From NCBI GenBank assembly GCA_033032865.1, contig JAWHQI010000005.1, forward strand, positions 13,850,001 to 13,914,000: 64,000 bases of DNA, written 5' to 3'. This stretch comes from Dactylorhiza incarnata (taxonomy: Eukaryota > Streptophyta > Magnoliopsida > Asparagales > Orchidaceae). Positions 1-9,697 of the stretch are shown one piece after another. The first letter of the stretch is position 1, and each line of letters opens with the position of its first letter. The notes beneath the pieces are model-generated. The model was given only the letters and a program-made list of their open reading frames with translations. It searched no databases and was not told the origin of the DNA. A program made the position numbers and the translations under genes.

Positions 1-1118
1 CCGAGTGAGCCTTCGGACCTGCCAGCTAGATGAGAGCCTGGACAGCGGGTCTGCTCGGGGCCAACCTCTGGAACATAGAACCTGCCACCGAGTGAGCCTT
101 CGGACCTGCCAGCTAGATGAGAGCCTAGACAGCGGGTCTGCTCGGGGCCAACCTCTTGAACATAGAACCTGCCACCGAGTGAGCCTTCGGACCTGCTAGC
201 TAGATGAGAGCCTGGACAGCGGGTCTGCTCGGGGCCAACCTCTTGAACATAGAACCTGCCACCGAGTGAGCCTTCAGACCTGCCAGCTAGATGAGAGCCT
301 GGACAACGGGTCTGCTCGGGGCCAACCTCTGGAACATAGAACCTGCCATCGAGTGAGCCTTCGGACCTGCCAGCTAGATGAGAGCCTGGACAGCGGGTCT
401 GCTCGGGGCCAACCTCTTGAACATAGAACCTTCCACCGAGTGAGCCTTCGGACCTGCCAGCTAGATGAGAGCCTGGACAGCGGGTCTGCTCGGGGCCAAC
501 CTCTTGAACATAGAACCTGCCACCGAGTGAGCCTTCGGACCTGCCAGCTAGATGAGAGCCTGGAAAGCGGGTCTGCTCGGTGCCAACCTCTTGAACATAG
601 AACCTGCCACCGAGTGAGCCTTCGGACCTGCCAGCTAGATGAGAGCCTGGACAGCGGGTCTGCTCAGGGCTAACCTCTTGAACATAGAACCTGCCACCGA
701 GTGAGCCTTCGGACCTGCCAGCTAGATGAGAGCCTGGACAGCGGGTCTGCTCGGGGCCAACCTCTGGAATATAGAACCTGCCACCGAGTGAGCCTTCGGA
801 CCTGCCAGTTAGATGAGAGCCTGGACAGCGGGTCTGCTCGGGGCCAACCTCTGGAAAATAGAACCTGCCACCGAGTGAGCCTTCGGACCTGCCAGCTAGA
901 TGAGAGCCTGGACAGCGGGTCTGCTCGGGGCCAACCTCTGGAACATAGAACCTGCCACCGAGTGAGCCTTCGGACCTGCTAGCTAGATGAGAGCCTGGAC
1001 AGCGGGTCTACTCGGGGCCAACCTCTGGAACATAGAACCTACCACCGAGTGAGCCTTCGGACCTGCCAGCTAGATGAGAGCCTGGACAGCGGGTCTGCTC
1101 GGGGCCAACCTCTTGAAC
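1..1118. repeat. 87-bp tandem repeat array, about 12.9 copies
   Basis: Direct tandem repetition with an exact 87-bp period: the phrase ccgagtgagccttcgg recurs at 1, 88, 175 and so on. Units differ by scattered point changes. Because 87 is a multiple of 3, one frame stays open over several units and gives spurious repetitive proteins of 29 residues per unit. The array lies immediately downstream (in minus-strand sense) of the Tat element 1 integrase, where Tat-lineage elements are known to carry tandem repeats in a hypervariable 3' UTR. It continues past the left edge of the window. Confidence 0.95.
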
Positions 1119-1212
1119 TTCCAGGGTCTCTCCTGCGAGCTGTAGCATCATTTTCATACACATAGTTTAAACAAAATGTTTTCATTCAAAAAACCATCAT
1201 TATTACATGGTA

Positions 1213-1965
1213 CTAAGGATAAAAACGTTTAAGGTCGTCGCCGCTCCATGTGTGGCTGAGGGGTTGGCCCTCCACATTTTGAAGGCGATACCCCCCGGAC
1301 TTTAGTGCCTCTTCCACGACATAGGGGCCTTCCCAGTTGGGGTTAAGTTTTCCCACCGCGGCGGACCTCCCAGCCGCGTCGACCTTCTTGAGTACCAGAT
1401 CTCCCTTCTCGAACTGCTTGATCCTGACGTGCCTGTCGAAATACTTGGCCATCCGCCGCTTGACCTCTTCTTGATGGATGGCTGCTCGATCCCGAGCTTC
1501 TTCGATGAGGTCGAGGGAGAGCCGCAACTCCTCCTCGTTCTCGGCTCTCCAATCTTCCTCACCATTTGTGGCGACCTTCACCCGTGGTGTCATAACCTCG
1601 AACTCTATGGGGATGATGGCCTCGCAACCGTGAGAGAGCTTGAAAGGGGTTTCTCCCGTGGCGGTGTTGGGGGTGGTTCTTAAAGCCCAAAGGACCGAGG
1701 GGAGCTGCTCCACCCAATTGCCCTTGAGATTTTCCACCTTCTTTTTGAGCAAGTTCACGATGACCTTATTCGCCGCCTCCACCTGCCCGTTGCTCCTGGG
1801 ATGGTGAACGGACGCAAACCTAAGGTCTATCCCCAACTGGCCACAGAAGCCGATGAATTCCTCGCTTGCGAATTGCGGCCCATTATCCGTGACTATGGCC
1901 TGCGGAAGCCCATATCGACAAATGATCTCCCCCCATACGAAGTTGCGGATTACCTGGGAGGTGAC
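1213..1965 (-). pseudogene. Tat element 1 integrase, catalytic core and C-terminal part
   Basis: This continues the pol frame directly after the in-frame stop at 1966-1968. The first 43 codons encode the middle of the integrase core, including a VTDNGPQF motif (second catalytic Asp). From the Met at 1836 come 207 codons with HHPRSNGQVEAANK, whose Glu is the third catalytic residue of the DDE triad. The C-terminal part has a GPYVVEEAL stretch and ends DDLKRFYP, as in Tat element 2. Length and motifs are normal for the family, but with the upstream stop no full integrase can be made without readthrough. The 3' neighbour is the 87-bp repeat array. Confidence 0.88.
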
Positions 1966-4101
1966 CTAAGCCAACGCCTTGACCTCCAACCACTTTGTGA
2001 AGTAGTCAATCATGACTAGGAGAAATCTTCTCTGTCCACTAGCCTGGGGGAAGGGTCCTACCAGATCCATTCCCCATATGGCGAATGGCCAGGGCGCCGT
2101 GATACTCTTTAGCCTCTGAGCTGGCATGAGCTGAAGCGGGGCGAACATTTGGCACTTCTGGCATCTATTGGCGAAGGCTGCTGCGTCTTTACTTAGGGTT
2201 GGCCAGAAGTATCCCTGCCTTATTATCCTCGCTTCCAGCATCCTGCTCCCCGAGTGGCTTCCGCACTCGCCGGAGTGAACTTCTTCCAAGATCTTTGGGA
2301 CCTCTTCCTCCGAGATGCATCGGGACAGGAGGCCTGAGAGGGTCTTCTGATATAAGTCACCCTCCTGGAGCACATAGTAGGCGGACTTATACCGAAAGCG
2401 CCTCTGGTCCGGAACTTCTTCCGAAAATTTTCCCGTTGCAAGGAAGGTGACGAAGGGATCCTTCCAGGAGGGCCGCTGTTCGACTTCCATGAGCTCTCCC
2501 ACCTCAATCGAAGGACGGAATAGGTCCGTCAGGGTCCACCCGGCTCGTGGACCAGATTTTGCCAACCGATCTGCCGGGGTGCTCTCCTCTCGAGGGACGT
2601 GCCGGATGGAGAAAGTTTTGAACGTCCCCACGAGACCTTTGACTTTTGCTAAGTACCTCATGAGCACAGGTTCCCTTGTTTCGAACTCTCCCCTTATCTG
2701 AGAAGCTATTATCATGGAGTCAGTGAGGACCTCCACGTCATGGACCCCGAGCTCCCGGGCCAACCGCAGGCCGGCGATTACAGCCTCATACTCCGCCTGG
2801 TTGTTGGTGATTGGGAAGTGTATCACTAGCGTCCGCTCTATCTTTGCTCCGTGGGGACTCTCCAGCACCACCCCTCCTCCGAGAGAATTCTTGCCCGAAG
2901 CCCCATCCACCAGCAGCTTCCACGAAACGTGACGAGGGGCTCCGTCTTCTATCATCTCGGCCATGAAGTCTGTCATGAAATCAGCCACCACCTGCGCCTT
3001 CATAGATAATCGAGGGACAAAGGTGATGTTGAATTTACTTAGCTCTATTGACCATTTTGCGAGTCTTCCTGAGTGTTCCACTCCTTCGAAGATCTGGCGG
3101 AGAGGATGATCCGTCACTACTTGGATCGAATGGGCCTGGAAGTATGGCCTGAGCTTCCTTGCTGCGATGACCAGGGCAAAGGCCAACTTCTCTAAAATTG
3201 GATATCTGAGCTCCGCTTCCCTCAGGACCCTGCTTACGTAGTAGACGGGCAGCTGCTTCTTGCCTTCCTCACGAACCAGGACTGAGCTTACGGCCTCCGC
3301 CCCGACCCCGAGATATAGATGTAGATCCTCCCCCTCTTTGGGACTTTGTAGTAGCGGAGCCTTGGTGAGTTGGCTCTTCAAGGCCTGAAAGGCCTCCTCG
3401 CATTCTCTTGTCCACTCAAACTTCTGGTTGCCTCGTAGCGCTTTGAAGAAGGGGGAGCATCTTTCCCCGGCCCGGGAGAGAAACCTGTTCAGCCCGGAGA
3501 GTCTTCCGGTCAAGCGCTGAACTTTCTTGGTGTTTCGTGGCGACCCCAGCTCCATTATAGCCCTAACCTTATCCGGGTTAGGTTCTACCCCCCAGGGGGT
3601 GAGAAGGTGCCCCAGGAACTTCCCTTTGCTGGCCCCGAACACACACTTCAGGGGGTTCAGGCGCATCTTGTACTTGCGTAGGGTGGCGAAGGTCTCCTCG
3701 AGGTCCCGGATGTGAGAGCTCACACACTTGCTCTTTATCATAAGGTCATCCACGTAGACCTCCAGGTTCCTTCCCCTCTGCTTCTTAAATACCCGATCCA
3801 TCATCCTCTGGTAGGTTGCTCCTGCATTTTTCAGCCCGAAGGGCATCATCTTATAGCAGTAGCATCCCTCCCTGGTGATGAATGAGACATCTCTGACGTC
3901 TGGGGGGTGCATTCTTATTTGGTGATAACCTGAAAAAGCATCCAAAAAACTCATCACAGAAAAACCGACGGCTGAGTCAACCAGCGCGTCGATCTGAGGC
4001 AAGGGATAACAATCCTTAGGGCAGGCCTTATTTAACAATGAAAAGTCCACACACATACGCCAGCGGCCATCGGCCTTTTTTACCATTACGACATTGGAGA
4101 C
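1966..4101 (-). pseudogene. Tat element 1 pol: reverse transcriptase, RNase H, second RNase H, integrase N-terminus
   Basis: The open stretch of 706 codons counted from the Met at 4086 contains, in order: reverse transcriptase with VDFSLLNK and the catalytic YVDD at residues 111-114; gypsy RNase H at roughly 250-335 (VVTDHPLRQIF); a second, archaeal-type RNase H at roughly 385-510 (LLVDGASG, NNQAEYEAV, LTDSMI), diagnostic of Tat; an integrase HHCC zinc region at roughly 610-655; and the start of the integrase core (GMDLVGPF) up to KALA. It stops at 1966-1968, where Tat element 2 has Lys (KALAK). Another stop at 4102-4104 replaces the Trp of YPGWVSN. Both are single-base changes in one otherwise continuous frame, so this is a recent-looking pseudogene. 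Confidence 0.92.
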
Positions 4102-4662
4102 CTAGCCTGGATACTGGATCTCCGTTACAAAACCTGCTTCGAGGAGTTTCGCCACCTCCTCGCGGATCGGTCCTTCGAGCTTGTCAGCTATAGTCCTTCT
4201 ATTCTGCCGGATGGGGCGGGCTTCTGGATCGAGATTGAGACGATGGCAAGCCACGTCCGCCTCGATGCCTGGCATGTCCGCTGCGCTCCATGCAAAGATG
4301 TCCACGTTCTTCTGGATGCACTCCAACATCCTTCTCTGGTCTTCCAGGCCGAGGCCCCCGCTGATCCGCACCTTCTCCACCCTTCCTGCCTGGGTGGTAA
4401 CCTCCATCTCTTTCACCTCTTCTGTCGCCTCGAGCCGGGTTGGCTCTTTCCACTGGCCTTTTGCTTCTCGCCTCTCTTCCTGGGCCTTTTCCTCTGCAGC
4501 TCCTTCCGCCTCCTCCGGCTCGACCTCCTGCTCCTCACGAGCGACCTCCAACAACTCGACCTCCTGCTCCTCACGAGCGACCTCCATAGACTCGACCTCT
4601 CGGGCATCGCCCTCTCCTACTTCTTCTCTCTTCTCCACCTCTTCTCCCGGCCCCTCCGACAT
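4102..4662 (-). pseudogene. Tat element 1 acidic linker and N-terminal edge of reverse transcriptase
   Basis: 186 codons. Residues 1-80 are very rich in Glu, with two repeats of REEQEVE. The rest aligns with the linker of Tat element 2 (19812-20285), sharing NVDIFAWS/NVDVFAWS, MPGI, ADVACHRLNLDP/NP and ADKLEGPI. This is the region that precedes the RT fingers in Tat polyproteins. It is in frame with gag (stop at 4699-4701) and with pol (stop at 4102-4104). The protease domain expected between gag and this linker is missing: only 36 nt separate the gag stop from the first Met here. It would be part of the Gag-Pol polyprotein, not a free protein. Confidence 0.8.
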
Positions 4663-4698
4663 GGCTTGCTCCCTCGGGGGGTGAGGGGGTCTGGGACC

Positions 4699-5814
4699 CT
4701 ACCTCCACCCCTGATTCACTCCTCCTGCCTCCCTTCCTTGGTACCTTTCATCCTGACCTTGCGCTGGTCCTTCCTGGTTCCTCCAGCCCAACCTGTTGTT
4801 GGGTTCTTGGTTCCTCCAAACCCGAGGTGGTCTTTCGAACCCCTGGCCCCTGGGCTCCTCTCGCCTTCTTCCCTCTGGCTGCCTCGCCTCGGGCTCGCTC
4901 ATCTTTGCCAACCTTTTGTAGAATTCGGGGTTGGCTGCCTCCCCTTCAATCTCCTCCGCGGCTCTCTCCATCAACTCCTCGAAGGATACAGGAGGTCTTC
5001 TCTTCAGGTCCATCTTGAAGAACCCCTCTCGCAGCCCTACGATGAATGCCATCTGGAGGGCGAATCCCGGCACCTCCTGCACTAGGTGTATCTCCTCCTG
5101 GAACCTGTCCACGTACTTGGCCAGGGATTCCCCCTCCCTCTGTCTGATCTTTAAGAGAGCCTCCGCATCCTTCTTCCTCTTTTTTGACGTCGAGAAACGC
5201 AGTCGGAATCTTCGACGCAGATCATCGAATGCGTAGATGGAACCTGTGGGAAGCTGGTGGAACCAGTCCCTTGCTTTCTCCTTCAGGGTGGTCGTGAAGA
5301 GTCGGCATTGGAAAGAATCCGACATGGGAAGGATTGAAGTCATGTCCTCGAACCACTGCAGGTGCACAACTGGATCCTCCTTGCCGGTGTAGTAGGACAT
5401 CTCCGGCCCACGAAACCCTTCTGGCACTGGGGCCGAGAGGATCATCTCGCAAAAGGGGCTCCCTTCCCCTGTTCGGCGAGTGGTCCTCTCGCGCGGGACC
5501 AACTCACACACCTCAGCACTCGCCGGACTGCTGAACAGCTGCCGTCCAGGAAGATCTCGCGCACTTCCTTCTGCTGGCACCTCTTTCCCCGGCCGCTGCC
5601 CCGGTGCGTTCTCGCCGATCTGCAAAGGCGGGACCACTGGGACCGCCGGGGTCTCGCACTCGCTCCTTGCCGCGAGAACTGTCTGCAGGACCTCTCGCTT
5701 GAACTTCTCAAACATCTCCAGCCACTCCCCTGCCGCTGGTGGCTGCGATTGACCTGAGTCAGAACCATTTCCTCCATCTCCCGTCATCAAAACTAGCTTG
5801 GGATTTTCTTTCAC
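4699..5814 (-). CDS. gag: Tat element 1 Gag (capsid precursor), 371 codons, lacking zinc knuckle
   Basis: Residues about 125-265 form a plant retrotransposon gag domain, with PVVHLQWFEDM, a DWFHQLP motif, a Phe/Arg-rich FRLRFS block and ESLAKYVDRFQEE. The N-terminal 120 residues are low-complexity and rich in Pro/Gly/Glu; the C-terminal 60 residues are Arg/Gln/Gly-rich. The usual zinc knuckle is absent and the protein ends shortly after the RNQE repeats, so its C-terminus was probably deleted together with the protease. The start is the Met at 5814, 31 nt inside the LTR boundary, so the leader would be very short. The frame is identical to downstream pol. Gag would form the cytoplasmic virus-like particle. 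Confidence 0.85.
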   Translation of the reverse strand: MKENPKLVLMTGDGGNGSDSGQSQPPAAGEWLEMFEKFKREVLQTVLAARSECETPAVPVVPPLQIGENAPGQRPGKEVPAEGSARDLPGRQLFSSPASAEVCELVPRERTTRRTGEGSPFCEMILSAPVPEGFRGPEMSYYTGKEDPVVHLQWFEDMTSILPMSDSFQCRLFTTTLKEKARDWFHQLPTGSIYAFDDLRRRFRLRFSTSKKRKKDAEALLKIRQREGESLAKYVDRFQEEIHLVQEVPGFALQMAFIVGLREGFFKMDLKRRPPVSFEELMERAAEEIEGEAANPEFYKRLAKMSEPEARQPEGRRREEPRGQGFERPPRVWRNQEPNNRLGWRNQEGPAQGQDERYQGREAGGVNQGWR

Positions 5815-5828
5815 CGGCTACGGTCCAC

Positions 5829-5841
5829 GCTCACCGCACCA
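5829..5841 (-). other. Candidate primer-binding site of Tat element 1
   Basis: The minus-strand sequence TGGTGCGGTGAGC begins with the canonical TGG and lies 4 nt inside the 5' LTR end. The same layout occurs in Tat element 2 (TGGTGCGCTGAGC just left of 21211). I could not match the sequence to a specific plant tRNA from memory, so the call rests on position and the TGG start. Confidence 0.5.
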
Positions 5842-5845
5842 AAAA

Positions 5846-6536
5846 TGTTGAAACCAGCAACTGGTCTCTTGAGTTCGGACCCACTGGGGGTGTAGCCGAT
5901 GCTTATTTATCCCTCACTAGACTCTCTTGACGGTGGATGCTGGAAACGGAATAGACCCAAGGCTGAAGCGAGGAGGTCCCGCCACACACCCGGAAGATCT
6001 TAGAGAGCTTCCCCTCCCAAACCAAAGCTCAACCGGGCACCTTGGAGGGCACTGGCTGCCAACCAAAACTAGCCTAGAGGAGAGGATTCTCTAAAATCGG
6101 ATCTCCTCCAAGGTGCCCTTAAGGGTCTATTTATAGTTTTCCTAGGCTGGTCTGTAAATAGCCTGAATCCGCCTTTTAATTTTACTAACCGCACCCCAAA
6201 TTGGTCTGCTAACAGCCTAACTCCGCTGTTCCTAAGGGCTATTTGCAGCCCACCAGGGGTATTATGGTCATTTTCCCCTCACAGCCCTTTGGGCGAATGG
6301 TCCGTGAGGGCACCATTTGCTGGGCACCCGCCTGGCTGGGCGAATGCCCACGCTTCTGGGCGAGTGGTCCGTGAGGGCACCACTCGCCTAGCGCCTTCTC
6401 TCCTACAGCTTACCCCCACCAACCCGGGGGCATTTTTACCTTCCTTAGCCTGGGCGAGTGACCCGGCGAATGATCCGGACGACCCAGGTTTCGCCAGTTG
6501 GCTGGGGGGGCCCACTCAGCGAATACGGGTTGTACA
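5846..6536 (-). mobile_element. 5' LTR of Tat element 1 (691 bp)
   Basis: Bounded by tgttgaaacc on the left and ggttgtaca on the right, so in sense orientation it reads TG...CA. Body and both ends match the split LTR of Tat element 2 (21211-21486 plus 36403-36895), including the shared phrases aaattggtctgctaacagcc and gaatggtccgtgaggg / gagtggtccgtgaggg. A TATA-like CTATAAATAG lies on the minus strand at about 6126-6136. The 3' LTR is outside the window. Confidence 0.88.
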
Positions 6537-6540
6537 GTAA

Positions 6541-7352
6541 GGTCACCCGGATAGTTTTCAGGGCGATGAAGATAAATCTTTGGATCCGAATTTTTCTTCT
6601 TCTTCTTTTGTGCCGCAATTGCCTTTCTCTAATTTTTGGGAATCTCCACCGATTCAATTTGATACTTCCCCCCAAAATTTAGAGGAAAATTTAATTTCTT
6701 CTAGTATTTTTTCTCCATCTTTGGACAATTTAGTTATGGAGGAACATGTGGTTTCATGTAATCCCATAACTTCTTTTATCGAAGATGAAGAAAAATTACT
6801 TTACTAAGAATTTCTTAAAGTTATGGCACCCCGGATGAAATAGAAGAACAAGTTTCTTCCCTTACTCCACCCGGATTTTATTTTCTTTGTCATGAATATT
6901 CGTGAATTTCTTCTATCAAACCAAAAATTGATGAAAATTTTGTGTCCGAAAATTTTATTCCGCTTGGTAATGCACTAGATTTTTCAAAAGAAAATTCTAT
7001 TTTAGAAAAGGAACAACCAGAGCTTAATCTTATATTTTCGCAAGCGCCTCCTCCTTGCAAAATATTATCTGAATTGTTTATTTGTGATTCTTTAAAAACT
7101 AATAATTTACAGGTTGAAGATGAGCTGTTGCTACCTCAAAGAATTAACGATCCATGTGCCGCTCATCTTTATAAATCCAAATCACCTCAGGTATGTATAG
7201 GTGATTTGGATTTGCATATTCAAGATCAAAGACAAACGAAGAGTCACATGTTAAGCGGAGGAGTAGCCGGGCGACTGACGCCGGCACATTCACCTACGCG
7301 TGAATTAGGGGAGTTGCATGTTCACTTCTCTTTTAAATTTCCGTTTTCCTAA
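6541..7352 (+). pseudogene. C-terminal part of a non-pol ORF, homologous at its end to the 465-codon ORF of the young element
   Basis: Two open pieces in different frames, 6541-6807 and about 6942-7352, are separated by stops and a frameshift. The product is rich in Ser, Pro, Asp/Glu and Asn, with no known enzyme motif. Its last residues read PTRELGELHVHFSFKFPFS. The 465-codon ORF at 43590-44987 ends PTRILEQLPVHFSFHRPIS, giving 12 of 19 identities at exactly the C-terminus. Both ORFs lie just upstream of an Athila-type 3' UTR. This suggests one protein family carried by pol-less Athila relatives. Function unknown. The N-terminal part was lost to the Tat element 1 insertion. Confidence 0.65.
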
Positions 7353-7475
7353 CAATAACAGTCTAGCTTAAAGACGGGAAAAAGAAAGCGCTCTTGGGAG
7401 GCACCCTTGCTTATCTTTAATTTTATGTATTTTTCTTTTAAAAAATTATTTTTCAAGTGTTCTTCATACTTAGTT

Positions 7476-7499
7476 TTAAACATTGGGGACAATGTTTAA
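7476..7499 (+). other. Conserved hairpin with GGGA loop in Athila-type 3' UTR
   Basis: TTAAACATTG - GGGA - CAATGTTTAA forms a perfect 10-bp stem closed by a tetraloop of GNRA type. The same hairpin occurs at 58057-58080 with the same stem. At 10815-10838 and 14087-14110 the stem is TTCAACATTG/CAATGTTGAA, where one A-U pair is replaced by C-G on both sides. Paired change argues for RNA structure. Role unknown. Confidence 0.7.
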
Positions 7500-7580
7500 T
7501 TTTAAGTATGGGGGTGTTGCTTTGCATTCCCAATTTTTTTTATTTGATAAAAAAAAATTATAAAAAATTATAAAAATCTA

Positions 7581-7676
7581 ATTTCTTGGAAAGGGCACTT
7601 TGGGCTTGAACTCCCATGACATCTCCTAGTACTTTGCGAACCCTTCACCGGGTAGCCCTCGGGAAGTCCAAGAAAT
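7581..7676 (+). other. Copy 1 of a conserved ~95-nt non-coding module (3' UTR position)
   Basis: Starts ATTTCTTGGA and ends TCCAAGAAAT, a perfect 10-bp terminal inverted repeat, with the conserved interior tttgggcttgaa and cgaacccttcaccgggtag. Four more copies occur at 11092-11184, 14342-14434, 57898-57990 and 63682-63776. Two of these sit in the leader near the primer-binding site of ORF-less elements, and one in the leader of the Athila element. Confidence 0.75.
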
Positions 7677-8662
7677 AATATTTATAAAAAAATTAATAAT
7701 AATAAATATGCATAGCCTTGTTGGTTTTATTGTTCTAGAAATTTAGTTTGAGGTTTGATTATAAGTATTCTTACATTTTTAATTTAGCTATTTTTTGTTT
7801 TATCAGAATTTGTTAAAATTTAAATATAAAGTAATTTAGTTTTAAGAAACACTTTATGTTTTTAATTCGATTAGAGAATTAATTTAGCACTACTTCTCCG
7901 TTTAATTTTAAATAGCTTCACTTTGTGGTAAATTGGCTAAACATCTCTAGATTCCTATTATATGCTCTTTTAACTTTAAGATCTTAGGAAATTTCATTCC
8001 ACTAAAATGTTGCTATCAAAATAGTTTAATTTATAAACTAGAAGTATTTTTTTCTTGGTGAACATATGTATTTTTTCCTTTTCCCCTATTGTTAGATCAT
8101 ATGTCATGGGAATAAGGAGATGTTAGTTCTTTATTCTCTGGTAAACATATGCAACCCAAAAATAAAAATGAAGAGAGAAAAAATATGTATATGTCGTGGA
8201 AATGATAGGATAATAGTCTATCATTCTTTGGTATTACATATACTAAAAAAATGAAAAAAGGGGTTGAGAGGATAAAATTCATCACCCCAATCAAAAACCT
8301 CTTCATATCCTGTCTTCATTTTGCCATTCCGTTTAAACCCATCCCTAGCCAATTTCATTGTTTCTAGTCCTAAACTAAATTATTAAGAGAGCAATATTTT
8401 GGTAGGTGTCTTTTTCTTAAGATTCTTTTATGTTTGAGTGTCTATAATTTCAATCTAATTTTGTTTGAAAATTTCTATAATTTCGATTGCTAAATAGTTA
8501 TCTTGAGAAGTAGTTTGCTAAACAAATTTCTCTTTTTAAATTATCAACATGACTTATTAATTAATTCTTGAATTCCTAAAATTTGCTTTTGACTTATTCT
8601 TGGTTTAATACAATTTTAGTCAATTAGAAATAATATCGATGTCTTGTAATTCTTTCCTCACT

Positions 8663-8703
8663 CTTTTGCTCTGCAATAGCAAAAGCTCAAGTTTGGGGTG
8701 GTT
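8663..8703 (+). other. Polypurine tract with adjacent hairpin
   Basis: CTTTTGCT (8663-8670), loop, AGCAAAAG (8678-8685) forms a perfect 8-bp stem. It is followed by ctcaagtttggggtggtt, whose purine-rich core abuts the LTR start TGATGAG at 8704. Hairpins with different stem sequences occupy the same place at 13029-13051, 41860-41878 and 56567-56585. Confidence 0.7.
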
Positions 8704-9697
8704 TGATGAGTACTTTTTGTACTCATCTTTTAGTATAATTTTAATATAATTTTAATATGAATTTATATAAATTATATGTATTATCTTATCTAATTCATTC
8801 CTTTTTATTTTTGCCACTAATTTAAGCTTAGTTTATGTTTTTCAGGTTTTCTGGACACTTTGAGCAAAAATGTCAAGTACACGCCCAAGGTCACGGGCGT
8901 GACCAAGGGGCGTGACAGTCTAGACATGTTCCAGACCCGATTACGCCATCCCGGGAGCATTCCGTGAAGTTTCGCCAAGAACACGCCCCAGGTCTCGGGC
9001 GTGACCAAGGGCGTGACATCCAAGTCACGGCCGGGACCCCGCCACCAGCTGCCAGCACGCCTGCCATGTCATTTAAAGTTACATGCCCAAGGTCACGGGC
9101 GTGACCAGGGGGCGTGACATCTAGGTCACGGGCGTGACTCGCCCCGCGCTCCTTATCGCCGAAGATTCCCGCCAGAAGCCAGATTTTAAGATTACACACC
9201 CCAGGTCACGGACGTGACCTCGGGCGTGACACTGCTGAAATGCTCGCATTTACTCCAGAAGACGCCCTCTTCGCTGCTGCTTTGATCACGCCCCTTACAC
9301 GCCCTTGGTCACGGGCGTGACCAAGGGCGTGTAACCTCAACTTTTCAGCTATTTAAAGCCAGCTTCACCAGGAACTTGGGGAGGAATTTTTTGAACGAAT
9401 TCTTAGGATTAGAACTTTCATTTCATGTCTTTATTTTCATGTTTTAGTAGTTCTTATGCTCCTCCATTATTTCTTGCAATTGTACTTTCAATTCAATAGT
9501 TTGTAATTTCCTTTTCATAGTTTGTAATTTCTTTTATCAATAAAATAGTTTTTCTTATTCTCTTATTTCTTATTCTTCTCCTTCTTCGTTATTGCATTTT
9601 CTTTTTTTTTTGCAACCCAACTCCAAAGTTTTAATTGATAGAATAATAGAGATTTTCTTGAAGTAAGAGTACTCAACCGCCCCGAGTCTAATACGAC
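8704..9697 (+). mobile_element. 3' LTR of the Athila-related fragment, truncated at its U5 end
   Basis: Starts TGATGAGTAC after the polypurine tract. Five palindromic blocks, mostly of the form cacgccc..ggtcacgggcgtgacc..gggcgtg, begin near 8880, 8982, 9082, 9196 and 9298. A TATA-like tatttaaag (9350-9358) follows the last one. AATAAA polyadenylation signals lie near 9539. U5 carries gagtactcaaccgccccgag and stops at cgacct, where the sequence jumps into a minus-strand LTR end. About 600-700 bp shorter than the other Athila-type LTRs here. Confidence 0.8.

Larger units (their letters stand above)
1..6536 (-). mobile_element. Ty3/gypsy Tat-lineage LTR retrotransposon (Tat element 1), 3' end outside the window
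   Basis: Minus-strand order is 5' LTR (6536-5846), gag, acidic linker, reverse transcriptase, gypsy-type RNase H, a second archaeal-type RNase H, integrase, then a tandem-repeat 3' UTR. The second RNase H is the hallmark of the Tat lineage (Ogre/Retand/Tat). The frame is continuous from gag (5814) to the end of pol (1213), interrupted only by three stops. The gag zinc knuckle and protease are absent. The element seems to be inserted into the Athila-related fragment starting at 6537. The left LTR is outside the window, so the target-site duplication cannot be checked. Confidence 0.9.
7353..8703 (+). other. Non-coding 3' UTR of the plus-strand Athila-related fragment
   Basis: AT-rich, with no credible ORF. 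It holds a capped hairpin (7476-7499), an internal polypurine-tract-like AAGTATGGGGGTG right after it (about 7504-7516), the ~95-nt conserved module (7581-7676), a gagaggataaaattcatcacc phrase shared with the internal regions of the 9739-14558 element, and the terminal hairpin plus polypurine tract (8663-8703). Confidence 0.7.
6537..9697 (+). mobile_element. 3' part of an Athila-related LTR retrotransposon, plus strand
   Basis: Contains the end of a non-pol ORF (6541-7352), a long 3' UTR, a polypurine tract and a 3' LTR (8704-9697). The 3' UTR has the Athila-type phrases gcgctcttgggaggca and aacattggggacaatgttt, both also present in the complete-looking Athila element at 54956-64000. The left side is cut by Tat element 1. 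The right side is fused inside the LTR to a minus-strand LTR end at about 9697. No gag, protease, RT or integrase is visible in this piece. Confidence 0.8.

Noticed and set aside
5..982. Open frames encoding 29-residue repeats
   Set aside because: By-product of an 87-bp tandem array whose period is a multiple of three; no start context, no non-repetitive domain, and position fits a Tat 3' UTR.
4243..5085. 280-codon plus-strand ORF
   Set aside because: Lies antisense to Tat element 1 gag and linker; composition is that of the complement of a Glu/Arg-rich coding region.
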